Positions 8,263 through 17,114 of a stretch of 64,000 bases of DNA are shown piece after piece. This DNA is from Hymenobacter sp. J193. GTDB lineage: Bacteria > Bacteroidota > Bacteroidia > Cytophagales > Hymenobacteraceae. The position numbers and the translations under genes were made by a program. Position 1 is the stretch's first letter; the number at the start of each line of letters is the position of its first letter. The notes beneath the pieces are model-generated. The model saw only the letters and a list, made by a program, of their open reading frames with translations, did no database searches and had not been told where the DNA came from. Location: contig NZ_JAJONE010000004.1 in assembly GCF_024700075.1 (NCBI RefSeq), forward strand, positions 1 to 64,000, read 5' to 3'.

Positions 8263-8990
8263 TACGATACGAGTTCAGAGGTGAGCCCAGCGCGGGCAAT
8301 CAGTTCGTCGCACAGGGCGCGCACTTCCGTTTCCACGGCAGCATCGGCCCCCACCGCCCGCCGGTAGGCCGGGTTGAGGTAGCTGTAGCGGGTTGAGAGG
8401 CGCTTGTAACAGCCGAGCTGGCGCAGCGAGGCCTGCAGGCGCGGCAAGCCCAAGGCGTCGGTGAATTCGTCCATGTCCTTTTCCTCTTTCAGGTTGGTGC
8501 GGTGCGAGTGCACGCCGAAGAAGTGGAAGTCCAGCCCCTGCTCCCGCGAGAGCCGGGAAATCTCCTGCAGCAGCTGCATAAAGGAAATCGTGGCCAGGCG
8601 CTCGGCGTCCGAGGCCCCCACGGGCACGAGCACCACGTTGGCGCCGCTGAGCACGTCAATCATGGCCGTATCATCCGAGCGGCCCGGCACGTCGATGAAC
8701 ACCACATCGTAGTCGTCGCTGACCTCGTCGAGCCGGTCATACACTTGGCCCATGCCCACTGATTCCAGGGCATAGGGAAAAGCAGGGTCGGCCAGCGTGC
8801 CGGCTGCGCGCTCCTGGTCCACGCTGGGCTGGTCGTTGGTCAGGCGCACCCCGGCCAGGGTTTGCTGGGAGTCGGCATCGACCACGAGCACGCGGTAGCC
8901 ATAGTCGGCCGAGAGCGCGCCGGCCAGCACGGTGATGAGGGTACTCTTACCAATGCCACCCTTCTGGTTGGCAACGCAGATGATTTTCAT
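8262..8990 (-). CDS. parA: ParA-family partition ATPase
   Basis: 242 residues, starting MKIICVANQKGGIGKSTLIT. The deviant Walker A motif KGGIGKST is at residues 10-17 and the Walker B-type VVFIDVPGRSDD follows near residue 100. ParA ATPases bind non-specific DNA and drive segregation of plasmid copies together with a centromere-binding partner. The gene overlaps its downstream partner as TAATG. The upstream 690 bases (9000-9686) are AT-rich and carry inverted repeats that may include the centromere and the promoter. Confidence 0.9.
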   Translation of the reverse strand: MKIICVANQKGGIGKSTLITVLAGALSADYGYRVLVVDADSQQTLAGVRLTNDQPSVDQERAAGTLADPAFPYALESVGMGQVYDRLDEVSDDYDVVFIDVPGRSDDTAMIDVLSGANVVLVPVGASDAERLATISFMQLLQEISRLSREQGLDFHFFGVHSHRTNLKEEKDMDEFTDALGLPRLQASLRQLGCYKRLSTRYSYLNPAYRRAVGADAAVETEVRALCDELIARAGLTSELVS

Positions 8991-9035
8991 AAAACGGGGG
9001 AACTAACGGGTAAAGCCCCAACGGGCGTAGGCAGG

Positions 9036-9345
9036 TTGCAAAATAAGCAGCTTATTTCTCAGTTTTCAAACTTACTTGTAAACTTGTTTTTTTGTTTCCT
9101 AGAAAATAAAGCAACTATTTTACTAGAAAATAAGCTGCTTGATTTCTTGTCTTGCTTATTTCTTGAAAAAACTTAAAACAAAGGAAACAAAAATTATTGA
9201 TTACCAACTTCTCAGTAAACATTTATCAAAAGCTCTTAAGAAACTTATTTCCTAAAATCCTAAGAAACAAACCAGAATACGGGGCGTAAAGCGGCAGGGA
9301 TGCAAGGTCAGAGTTTCTATTTTCCTTGTTTCCTAGGAAATAATA
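9036..9345. repeat. AT-rich cluster of inverted repeats, candidate centromere (parS)
   Basis: AAATAAG/CTTATTT frames a short dyad at 9041-9057, AAAATAAG recurs near 9127, CTTATTTCTTG lies near 9155, CTTATTTCC near 9244, and TTTCCTAGGAAA is a perfect palindrome near 9329-9340. TTTCCTAGAAAA near 9096 and CTAGAAAATAAG near 9123 are variants of the same word. The block lies between parA and the mobilisation genes in an otherwise very GC-rich sequence. This makes it a good candidate for the site bound by the partition complex or for the parA promoter/operator. The remaining bases to 9540 show no gene. Confidence 0.45.
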
Positions 9346-9548
9346 AAAAGGGGTCATCACCTTCTGACTGCGCATCACCGGTGCGGCATGGCATACCGAA
9401 CAAGCAGCAGACTTAACCTCTCACAAGCAGAACAGCATGCTCCAACCCAAAGCAGAATCAACACGGGCTACCGGGGGAGGCGGCGGTAGCCGGAACCGGC
9501 CTAGTCAGCTAGCACCTAGCCTTGCGAATGCCAATAGAGAAGGTAGCA

Positions 9549-9628
9549 GGGTAGTTAGCAAGAAGACTACCCTTTAATTGCGCTAACGCGCTGATTAAAG
9601 GGTAGTTATTTATCAACAGAGTTGATAA
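9549..9628. other. Nested inverted repeats, candidate origin of transfer
   Basis: GGGTAGT occurs at 9549-9555, inverted (ACTACCC) at 9566-9572, and again at 9600-9606. The last two extend to a perfect 13-bp dyad (9566-9578 with 9594-9606). A third dyad, TTATCAAC with GTTGATAA (9610-9617, 9621-9628), follows at once. The cluster ends about 60 bases before the relaxosome accessory gene and 550 before the relaxase. This is the usual location and architecture of oriT. No nic site is identified. Confidence 0.5.
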
Positions 9629-9686
9629 AGCTTAAAACGAATCTCTAAATTCTTAATAGACAGCAGCTAGCAGTTAAAAATTGGCT

Positions 9687-10175
9687 ATGCAGGACCAAAA
9701 TCCCCCATCGTTGTCACCGCCAAGCACTGGCCCGGCCGTGAAGCACCTTACAGTCAGCGGCCCGGCGCACCGGCTAGTAAAAGCGGAGTCCGCCCGGCTG
9801 GGCCTAACCCGCACAGAATACGCCGACGCGGCCATCCGCTACTTCGCGGAAAGGAGCTTGAACCCGGTGGAAGCTCAGGCTCGGGAAGGGCAGCTCATTA
9901 TGGCGGAAGTGAAGCGGCTGGGTGACCGGGTGTTTTCTTATCTGCAGGAGCAGGAGCGGGGCTTGCTGCTGGAAATGGTGCGTTCCCAGCTGCGCCAGCA
10001 GGTCGTGCAGGAACAAACGCTGCGGGTTGTGGAGAATTTATTGGCCCCGGAAGGAGGGGAGGCCCTGCATAAAATACAGCGCAAAAATCAGGAGCGTATT
10101 GCGGAAGCTACCGCCGCTGGGATGGCGGCCATTAACATTAAGTCTCTGAATAAACAGCCTGGTAACGGGAAATAA
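9687..10175 (+). CDS. Mobilisation accessory protein (MobC/BfmA-like)
   Basis: 162 residues from the ATG at 9687 (a TTG lies 6 bases upstream). KHLTVSGPAHRLVKAESARL followed by TRTEYADAAIRYFAE fits the short ribbon-helix-helix type N-terminus of Bacteroidetes mobilisation accessory proteins (BfmA/BtgA). The rest is helical and rich in Gln/Glu. Such proteins bind oriT and recruit the relaxase. The stop is 4 bases before the relaxase ATG, so the two are translationally coupled, and the candidate oriT lies immediately upstream. Confidence 0.65.
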   Translation: MQDQNPPSLSPPSTGPAVKHLTVSGPAHRLVKAESARLGLTRTEYADAAIRYFAERSLNPVEAQAREGQLIMAEVKRLGDRVFSYLQEQERGLLLEMVRSQLRQQVVQEQTLRVVENLLAPEGGEALHKIQRKNQERIAEATAAGMAAINIKSLNKQPGNGK

Positions 10176-10179
10176 TGTC

Positions 10180-11204
10180 ATGCACGCCAAGCTAATTAAC
10201 CCCAAAGCCAGCGGCAAGAAAGCTTATAATAACCAGGGCAGTGCCGCGCAGGCCTTGAATTACCTGACCCACGAGGCCCGGCAAAACGGCCAGGAAGCGC
10301 ACTTCTTTGACGGGCAGCGGGAGGCACTGGACCGAGAATCCGTACTGGCGGCGCTCGATAACAACGTGAAGGGACTGCGGGCCAACGAGGCCAAGTTCTA
10401 CTCCCTGGTCTTGAGTCCCAGCCCGGAAGAGCTGGCGCACATCGGGGGCGGTGATGAGGCGAAGCTGCGCGCTTACACCCGGGAGGTGATGGCGGCCTAC
10501 GCGGCGAACTTCCGCCTCAAAGACGGCGGGGCGGTGGGGAAGGACGAACTGGTATGGGGCGCCATCATTCACCATGAGCGCACCCACCGTGGCACCGACC
10601 CGGCCGTGAAGGAAGGGGATGCCAGAGCGGGGCAGCCGCGCCCGGCCTGCAGGCGCATATCCACGTGGTGGTCTCGGCCCGGGACCGAAATCGGCGCATC
10701 ACGCTCAACCCCGGCGGGCGCGTAAGCCGGTTCAGTCTGCGCGATTGGCAGGAGGAGGCCCGGGTGCAATTCGAGCGGCAGTTTCAGTACCAGGGTCCGG
10801 CCCCAAAACGGAAAGAGGCCCCCGCCGTCTACGCGCCCAACCCGAAACGCAACGCGCGAATTGCGGAGCGCGTCGAGCACTTAAACCGCCAGGCGGACCC
10901 GAGCCAGCGCCTGGAGGGGGAACGGGTGCAGCGCATCGCGCAGGCCCGGGGCTATGACCCCATTTTCTACGACCGGCTGCGCCGGCTGGAAGACCGGGCC
11001 CGGCAGGGGCAGCCGCTGGACAACGCCTACCACCTGCTGGCCACGGGGCGTGAGGAGCCGGCCCGCGCCAATACCGGGCACCATGTGCGGCAGGCCCTGC
11101 ACAGCCTGCAGCAAGTCCTGCGCGCCAACAGAGGCCCCGAGCACGTGATAACCGAGGACATTGGCGAGCCGCGTCGGCGCGGACAGTGGGAAGCCGAACT
11201 GTGA
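10180..11204 (+). pseudogene. Relaxase (DUF5712/MobA-like), split by a frameshift
   Basis: The first frame gives MHAKLINPKASGKKAYNNQG, NYLTHEAR, NNVKGLRANEAKFYSLVLSP and ELVWGAIIHHERTHRG, the pattern of DUF5712 relaxase-like proteins of Bacteroidetes mobilisable elements. Near 10620-10650 the frame shifts, and the second frame continues GLQAHIHVVVSARDRN, which supplies the metal-binding HxHVVVS motif of relaxases. The C-terminal part is a charged helical tail ending RRRGQWEAEL. Restoring one indel gives about 341 residues. It would nick oriT and lead the strand through the coupling protein encoded next. Confidence 0.7.
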
Positions 11205-11238
11205 TTCAATCAAACCCTACTCTTTAGCTAAACTCTGC

Positions 11239-13382
11239 ATGAGCATGATGAGCGCCCCCCGGCAGCCGGGCAACCAACGCCTGACCGGCTTTTACGTCGG
11301 CCTGACCTTTCTCCTGATGGTGCTGGCCGGCGGCGAGTACTACTTTCTGACCCACCCGGACCTAGTGGCGGGGGCCACGTCCGCTGCGGGCCCGAAAGCG
11401 GGCTTAGGCACCTCAATTACCACCCGTCTGCTGGGCGGGCTGGGGAGCTTCTACCGGCGCTACGGCCTTCTGGTTCGCGGTGCGGTGCTGGTAGGAGGGG
11501 GCTGCTGGCCTTGCTGCTGAAAATGCCCCCCGCCCGGCCCGGGCAGCGGCGCTGGCAGCCCACACAGCTGCAGCTGCGGCGCGTGCAGCTGGCGGCTGCG
11601 GGGGTGGGCTCACTCAGTGGGACGCTGCTGCTGGCCCTGGCCCCGTTTTCGGCGGGCATCATTGCCTGGCTCTATCCCACGGCCGCCGGGCTGGTTCTGG
11701 GCGCGGGCCTGGTTGCGGGTGTGGTGCGGGCCCTGCACAAGACCGAGCGGTTTGGGCTGCGCACCGAGCGCCAGCAGCAGCAGTCGGAGCACGGCTTTAG
11801 CTTGGCCACGACCGATGGGGGCTGGATTAACATTCCCAACCCGTTTCGGGGCACGCTGGTGCTGGGCGGCGCCGGGGCAGGTAAGTCGTATTCCATCGGG
11901 GAACCTTTGATTGAGCAGTTCACGCAGAAGGGCTTTGCCGGCCTCATCTACGACTTTAAGTTTCCGGTGCTGGCCGAAGCCGCGCAGAAGGCTTTTGTGC
12001 TGGCCGATGCCAAAGCCAGGGCGGCAGGGAAGGAGCCCGCTCAAGTGCAGCTGCACATCATCAACTTTAAAGACCTGGAACGCAGCGAGCGAGTGAACCC
12101 GCTACGGGCCGACAAGATGCCGGTGGTGGCTTATGCCAACGAGTACGCCCGCGCCATCATGGCCAACCTGAACCCGGAGAGCATCAAAAAGATGGACTTC
12201 TTTGACACCAGCGCCAACGCCTTCCTGACGGCCATCATCTGGTTTTACAAGAAGAACTTTCCCACGTTCTGCACCCTGCCCCACGTGGTGAACACGGCCC
12301 TGCACCCGGACTTTACCCACGTGCTGAGCATGCTCGACTCGGACCCCGAGTGCGGGGACATGGTGCGCTCCATCACCACGGCCGTCAAGCAGCGGGCCGA
12401 GAAGCAGGTGGCCGGCGTCATTGCCTCGCTGCAGATTGTGCTCACCCGCATTAACTCACCGGAAATTGCCTGGGTGCTCACGCCGGACGAGGCGAGAGGG
12501 GAGGGGTTCAGCCTGGAGCTGAACGACAAGAAAGCCCCCAAGGTACTAGTGGTAGGCAACGACCCCACACTCAAGGAAACCTTCTCGCCGGTCATCAGCT
12601 GCATCGTAGCAGTGGCCCTGAAGCTAATGAACCAGCAGCACAAGCACCCGAGCTACGTGTTCCTCGACGAGGCCGCTACCATCTACGTGCCCAACCTGGA
12701 GGTGATACCGGCCACGGCGCGCAGCAACAAGGTGGCCATGATTTACATGACCCAGGACCTGAGCCAGATGATTGACGCTTATGGCCGGGAGAAGATGCAG
12801 GTGATGGTGAGCAACCTTAACAATCAGTTTTTCGGCAAGGTCAATTCGCTAGAGACAGCCAAGTTCGTGTCTGAGCTTGTGGGCAAGGAAGACCGGGAGA
12901 TGGTATCGGCCAGCCTGGGCCGCAGCCAGAGCGGCGGCGCCCGCGGCGCGGGCAGCAGCAGCAACCAGAGCGTGAGTTGGCAGGAACGCAACCTCGTGCG
13001 CCTGCAGGACACCATTACCCTGGAGACGGGAGAATTTATCGGGCAGACCGTGGAAACGGAGCAGCCCTTTTTCCAGGGGAAAGTGGCGCGTCAGGCCACG
13101 CCAGGCAATTACCCGCTGCACCCCTTGGCCACGTTCGAGGGCGGGCCGGCGCCGGTACTGGAAGCGTCGCCGGCAGGGAAGGAGCCCAGCCAGGACTGGC
13201 TGAGCCAGCGCCGGGCGGCGCGGCAGGCCGGGAGCCAGCCCGCAGCCGAGGCGGTCGGCGCCCTGCAGGCCGTCATTCAGGCCAACTTTGCCCTGATACG
13301 CGAGGACGTGGCCGGCATCGTCGGGCAGTACGCCAACACCCTCAAGCCGGGCCAGATGCCGGACAATGAGCCCATGCTTTAG
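11239..13382 (+). pseudogene. Type IV coupling protein (VirD4/TraD-like ATPase), frameshifted near the N-terminus
   Basis: From the ATG at 11239 (MSMMSAPRQPGNQRLTGFYV) a membrane segment and LGGLGSFYRRYGLL follow. Near 11500-11510, in a GGGGG run, the frame moves to one with two more membrane segments and a cytoplasmic ATPase. The Walker A motif is GGAGAGKSYS (around 11870), Walker B is VFLDEAATIY (around 12660), and IYMTQDLSQM follows. This is the hexameric pump that hands the relaxase-DNA complex to the secretion channel. Restored length is about 714 residues. It lies 35 bases after the relaxase gene in the same orientation. Confidence 0.8.
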
Positions 13383-13458
13383 GCGGTATTTGAGGCACCT
13401 TCAGGGCCGGTTTTTTGTTAATTAAATGCCTCTAGTTCCTCCCATTTACGTATTTTGC

Positions 13459-13716
13459 ATGATGGAAACGCCCGCCTATCCGACCCCGCAGTTTGGCCCC
13501 CGCGAGCAGACCCGCGAGCAGCGGCAGTTCATCATTAGCCAGTCGCTGGGCATCACCCGCAGCCAGGGTCCCTATGAAGTGCCGGAGTGGCAGGCCGCGC
13601 TCCACGAGCAGTATATAGATGGGCTGGTTGACTTGGATTACGTGGGGGCGCGCCACGACGAATACCGCGCTCAGCTCATCGCGAGCCAGGCGCCTGCCGC
13701 CGCGGCAAGCAAGTAA
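13459..13716 (+). CDS. Small protein upstream of Fic, possible VbhA-like antitoxin
   Basis: 85 residues from the ATG at 13459 (MMETPAYPTPQFGPREQTRE); an earlier ATG at 13426 adds 11 residues. The middle part, REQRQFIISQSL then LHEQYIDGLVDLDYV, resembles the helical layout of VbhA-type Fic antitoxins, in which a short helix is followed by a YxxGxIxxxE segment. The canonical inhibitory motif (S/T)xxxE(G/N) is not seen, so the call is tentative. It lies 91 bases upstream of the Fic gene on the same strand, the usual arrangement for class I Fic modules. Confidence 0.4.
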   Translation: MMETPAYPTPQFGPREQTREQRQFIISQSLGITRSQGPYEVPEWQAALHEQYIDGLVDLDYVGARHDEYRAQLIASQAPAAAASK

Positions 13717-13807
13717 TTCTCTTTCGCAACACCTCAGCCCGGCCACCAGCGCCGCGCGGTTTTGCCCCGGCGTTATTCGGTTACCGAGCGCCGGGTACTG
13801 CACGTTT

Positions 13808-15148
13808 ATGACTGACCGCTTCACCAATCCGGAAACCGGCGTTTTCCACAACCGGCTCGGCCTCACCGATGCTGACGAGCTGGACCGGGAAACCAAGCGC
13901 CTTTCCCTGCGCCGGCTCGCGGAGTTGGCCGCCGGCCGCGGCCCGCAAGGCGACAGCTTTGATGCCGCGCGGCTGCGCGCGACGCACCAGTACCTTTTCC
14001 AGGACACATTTGAGTGGGCCGGCCAGACCCGCCGGGAGGGTACTTTTCAAGGAGTCAAGGCGGCCGACCTGCCGGGTATCGAGCGGCCCATGCACTTCGC
14101 GCCTTATGAGCGTATTGACGAGCGTTTGAACGCGCTGGGTGAGCAACTCAAGCAGGAAAACAACCTCAAGGGCTTGCCCACCCCGGCCGCGTTTGCCGAG
14201 CGGGCGGCCTACTACTTTGACCACTACAACCACGTGCACGCCTTCCGCGAGGGCAACGGGCGCACGCTTCAGGCCGCATTCAGTGAGCTGGCGCAGCAGG
14301 CGGGCTACCGGGTTGACTTTGCCCAGGAGCACGAAAAACTTAACCCAGCCCGGGACCAGGGTATTGTGAGTATGCACGGGGCGCTTCACCGCGAGAAGGA
14401 CTTGCAGGCCCTACGTGACTTGTTTGCCCGCAACACCACGCCCCTGCCCGGGCCGGAAGCCGAGTTGGCCCGCCACTCCAGTCAGGTCCGCCCCCTGCCC
14501 GACGGACCGACCCCCGCGGTCCGGCAGATAGAGCAGCTGCGCGAACTGGTGGCCGCCACCCCGGCCCTGCAGCAGCTGGTGGCCGGCGTGGACTACCGGC
14601 GCAACCAGCGCGCGGACGCCTTGCTGAGCCAGGTGCTCGACATCGACCGCAACCCGCAGGCCGGCGTGGTCCAGCACGGAGCCGGCCTGCAACAACTGCT
14701 ACAGGAGGTAGTGCAGGATAAACGCTTTCAGGACCCGGAGTCCAAACGCGAGGCTGCCCGTTTTGGGGCTGCGCTGGCAGTTATGCAGCCCCCGGTGCCA
14801 AGTAAGGAAGTTGCTTCCACGCCGGCTTTACCGGTTACCAGCTCAGCGCCCGCGGGAACAGCCGCTTTTGTGCAGGCCGCCAAACAGTTGGTGGAAGGGT
14901 TGGAAGAACAGGGCTACCCCGGGCCGGCGGATTCCTTGTCGCGGGCCGCCAAGGCCGTGGAGAAATCATCTTACCTGGGCGGGGCTAACCTACAGGCAGT
15001 GGCCGAGGCATTGACCAGAGCCGAAAAGATACCGGCATTGGCCGACGATGCCGCCACCCTGCGGGGGGCTGGGCGCAGTTTGCAGGAAGCACAGCGCATC
15101 GCCTCGCTACCGCCGCCCGGCCGTGAACATGAAGGCCCGGAACGGTAA
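13808..15148 (+). CDS. Fic-domain protein (probable AMPylase-type toxin or effector)
   Basis: 446 residues. The Fic fold spans about residues 10-190, with the active-site loop HAFREGNGRT at 144-153, where the histidine is the expected general base. The usual HxFx(D/E)GNGRxxR ends in Q here (GRTLQ), so the last arginine, which normally contacts phosphates, is missing. The N-terminal FTNPETGVFHNRLGLTDADE is like that of Bartonella Fic proteins. The C-terminal 240 residues are helical and Gln/Ala-rich with no recognised domain. Its place just after a coupling protein recalls plasmid-borne VbhT of Bartonella, a toxin passed through a conjugation system; that comparison is inference. Confidence 0.75.
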   Translation: MTDRFTNPETGVFHNRLGLTDADELDRETKRLSLRRLAELAAGRGPQGDSFDAARLRATHQYLFQDTFEWAGQTRREGTFQGVKAADLPGIERPMHFAPYERIDERLNALGEQLKQENNLKGLPTPAAFAERAAYYFDHYNHVHAFREGNGRTLQAAFSELAQQAGYRVDFAQEHEKLNPARDQGIVSMHGALHREKDLQALRDLFARNTTPLPGPEAELARHSSQVRPLPDGPTPAVRQIEQLRELVAATPALQQLVAGVDYRRNQRADALLSQVLDIDRNPQAGVVQHGAGLQQLLQEVVQDKRFQDPESKREAARFGAALAVMQPPVPSKEVASTPALPVTSSAPAGTAAFVQAAKQLVEGLEEQGYPGPADSLSRAAKAVEKSSYLGGANLQAVAEALTRAEKIPALADDAATLRGAGRSLQEAQRIASLPPPGREHEGPER

Positions 15149-15186
15149 GCACCCGCCATCTCCGCACGTAATCCCAAACCAGACCC

Positions 15187-15498
15187 ATGGATTTATACAT
15201 AGAAGCCGAGTACGAAGCGGCCAGCTGGGAGCTGGAACAATTGCTGGACCAGTGGCCCCAGCAAGCGGAGCGCACGCTTACGCTGCTGGCAGCAATCGAA
15301 GAATTCTTTCGGCAGGGCGCTTGCCATTGGCCCGAGCCAGTACCCGCGCGCCTGCCCGAAGGGCCGGTTGAGAAAGCACGTCGGGCCCGGGCATGGGCCC
15401 ACCGGGAAAATCCTGCGCTGGCCCGGCAGTACCTTTTCAACTTAGCCCAGGCCAAAGAGGCCTTAACCATCCGGGAAAGCCAAGCGAAGAGCGGATAA
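15187..15498 (+). CDS. Hypothetical protein (103 aa)
   Basis: Starts MDLYIEAEYEAASWELEQLL. It is a helical, acidic protein with LTLLAAIEEFFRQGACHWPE and RRARAWAHRENPALARQYLF. It lies 38 bases after the Fic gene on the same strand, so it may share its transcript. No family is recognised, and a role as partner of the Fic protein is speculation. Confidence 0.5.
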   Translation: MDLYIEAEYEAASWELEQLLDQWPQQAERTLTLLAAIEEFFRQGACHWPEPVPARLPEGPVEKARRARAWAHRENPALARQYLFNLAQAKEALTIRESQAKSG

Positions 15499-15536
15499 GC
15501 CACAATTGACTGCGGCCAACTGCTACCTTGCCACTG

Positions 15537-15734
15537 ATGAAGGACGATGAACTTGAGTTTTTGCAGGAACAGCTGGAGGCAACCGAGTTGCTGCCCTGTG
15601 CCACTTGCCGGCAGGAAACGCTACACGCCCATGTAGAGGTGCTGGAGCGCTATGCTCACGCCACGGAGTTGCTGATGGAATGCACCGCCTGTGGCACTCG
15701 CCGTACCTGGATGCAGCTCGAAACGCCAGAGTAG
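15537..15734 (+). CDS. Small zinc-ribbon-like protein (65 aa)
   Basis: The ATG at 15537 gives MKDDELEFLQEQLEATELLP followed by CATCRQET and, 28 residues later, CTACGTRRTW. Two CxxC knuckles of this spacing form a typical zinc ribbon. It is probably a structural metal site; function and partner are unknown. A TTG 9 bases upstream is an alternative start. It is followed by the GNAT gene after 52 bases. Confidence 0.55.
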   Translation: MKDDELEFLQEQLEATELLPCATCRQETLHAHVEVLERYAHATELLMECTACGTRRTWMQLETPE

Positions 15735-15786
15735 CATTCAGGCCGGCAGCAACGCGTGCTGGCCCAAAACACCCATACTCTTTCAA

Positions 15787-16629
15787 ATGGCAAAGCTTTT
15801 AACGTTTACGCACTTTCAAGACTTCCTGGACCATAACCAAAAGCATCTGGAAGCGCACTTTTACGTCTACTTCCACGTGTTTAAGCTGCTACCCCGGCTG
15901 CGAAGCAAGGAATCAGGCGTTTTCAACGCTTACAACATCGTGGACGAAGACGGCCACCAAATAATAGCCCTGCACGTCACGGGTAGTTATTATCTGTTCA
16001 GCTTTGGGTGGACGGCCCCGATGCTGGACTTATTGGCTGCGCAGGTAGATGTTGGCAACTGCAAGCAGGACTTTCAGTTTCTAGGGCAGCGCGACTTGAT
16101 TGTTGAGCTACTGCAAAGGCACGACTGCCAGTGGCGGGTGTTCAAGGAACGGCTCGTCTACCAATGTGATGAAGTGTTGGGCAAAAGCCATGTACCTAAT
16201 GCCAGCGTTGAAAATGGCAGCTTGGAGGACGTGCATGCGCTGACTGAAATGACGCTAGCGTTTGATGCGGACGAATATCCCGACAAGCCTTCCCGGGATG
16301 AGGACAAGGCGTTTGGGCAGGTGCTGTACGGAATTGAGAATAATGGCTTGTTCGTGGTCAAAAGTCAAGGCGAGGTCTGCTGCATGCTGCAGGTGATGGA
16401 AACCGAGGAGTTTAATAACCCCCTGCTGGGCAGCTTGTACACGCTGCCGGAACACCGGAATAAAGGGTATGCTTCCTTGCTGCTGAGGACAGTGACCAAC
16501 GGGCTGTTGCAGCACAGGGCTGAGGTTTGCGGTTTGCTCTCAGATATCACCAATCCCGCTTCCAATAAAGCTTTTATAAACGTGGGGTACCGTCCCATCT
16601 ACCATTGGGTTAATGTCATAATGGGCTGA
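15787..16629 (+). CDS. GNAT-family N-acetyltransferase
   Basis: 280 residues from the ATG at 15787 (MAKLLTFTHFQDFLDHNQKH). The N-terminal half is a helical domain without an obvious acetyl-CoA site. The C-terminal half has the GNAT core: SLYTLPEHRNKGYASLLLRT holds the beta4 strand and the R/QxxGxG/A-type loop (RNKGYA), and SNKAFINVGYRPIYHW is the C-terminal GY(x)P end. Two-domain GNATs of this kind are common in Cytophagales; the substrate cannot be told from sequence. Codon use is less GC-biased than in neighbouring genes. Confidence 0.75.
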   Translation: MAKLLTFTHFQDFLDHNQKHLEAHFYVYFHVFKLLPRLRSKESGVFNAYNIVDEDGHQIIALHVTGSYYLFSFGWTAPMLDLLAAQVDVGNCKQDFQFLGQRDLIVELLQRHDCQWRVFKERLVYQCDEVLGKSHVPNASVENGSLEDVHALTEMTLAFDADEYPDKPSRDEDKAFGQVLYGIENNGLFVVKSQGEVCCMLQVMETEEFNNPLLGSLYTLPEHRNKGYASLLLRTVTNGLLQHRAEVCGLLSDITNPASNKAFINVGYRPIYHWVNVIMG

Positions 16630-16693
16630 ACCAGTCGATAGATTAACCGGCATAAACTTATTGGCGGGACGATAAGGGAGACGTATTTTAGCG

Positions 16694-16722
16694 TTTGCTT
16701 AAATAAGAAAACACTACCTTTG
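16694..16722 (+). promoter_or_regulatory. Bacteroidetes-type promoter of the arsR-merTP operon
   Basis: TACCTTTG at 16715-16722 fits the Bacteroidetes -7 consensus TAnnTTTG, and TTTG at 16694-16697 fits the -33 element with a 17-base spacer. The arsR-type ATG follows 14 bases after the -7 box. The region is AT-rich against a GC-rich background. An operator for the ArsR protein probably overlaps it, but I cannot define its dyad. Confidence 0.65.
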
Positions 16723-16736
16723 TTGAAATTCAGGTT

Positions 16737-17114
16737 ATGACCTCACCTACTTGCATTCGGGTTTTTGCTGATACTGCCCACATTGAACAGAGCAAACACC
16801 GCTTGGCCGCCGCCGAGCCGGAGCTGCAGTCACTGGCAGCCGTGTTGGCACTGGCCGGCAACGAGGTACGCCTGAAAATGCTGTTTCTGCTGCTGGACAA
16901 GCAGCAGCTGTGCGTGTGTGACTTAGCCGACGTGCTGCAGATGAACGTGTCGGCCATCTCCCAGCACCTGCGCAAGCTCAAGGACGGGGGGGTGATACAG
17001 GCCCGCAAAGTAGGGCAAACGGTATTTTACTCGCTGTCGGCGGCGCATTTGTCCGTGCTGCAGCCGCTGCTGACTCCGGCATCCACCTCTGCTTCCCTCA
17101 CACCTGCCCGATGA
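16737..17114 (+). CDS. ArsR/SmtB-family metal-responsive repressor
   Basis: 125 residues. A winged-helix core spans about 35-110: LAGNEVRLKMLFLLL, then LCVCDLADVLQMNVSAISQH (recognition helix) and LRKLKDGGVIQARKVGQTVF for the wing. The CVC pair at residues 59 and 61 is the classical alpha3 metal-binding motif, which on binding Hg, Cd, As or similar releases DNA. The stop overlaps the merTP start as ATGA, so the repressor and transporter are one transcription unit behind the promoter at 16694. The mercury assignment comes from the neighbour. Confidence 0.85.
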   Translation: MTSPTCIRVFADTAHIEQSKHRLAAAEPELQSLAAVLALAGNEVRLKMLFLLLDKQQLCVCDLADVLQMNVSAISQHLRKLKDGGVIQARKVGQTVFYSLSAAHLSVLQPLLTPASTSASLTPAR

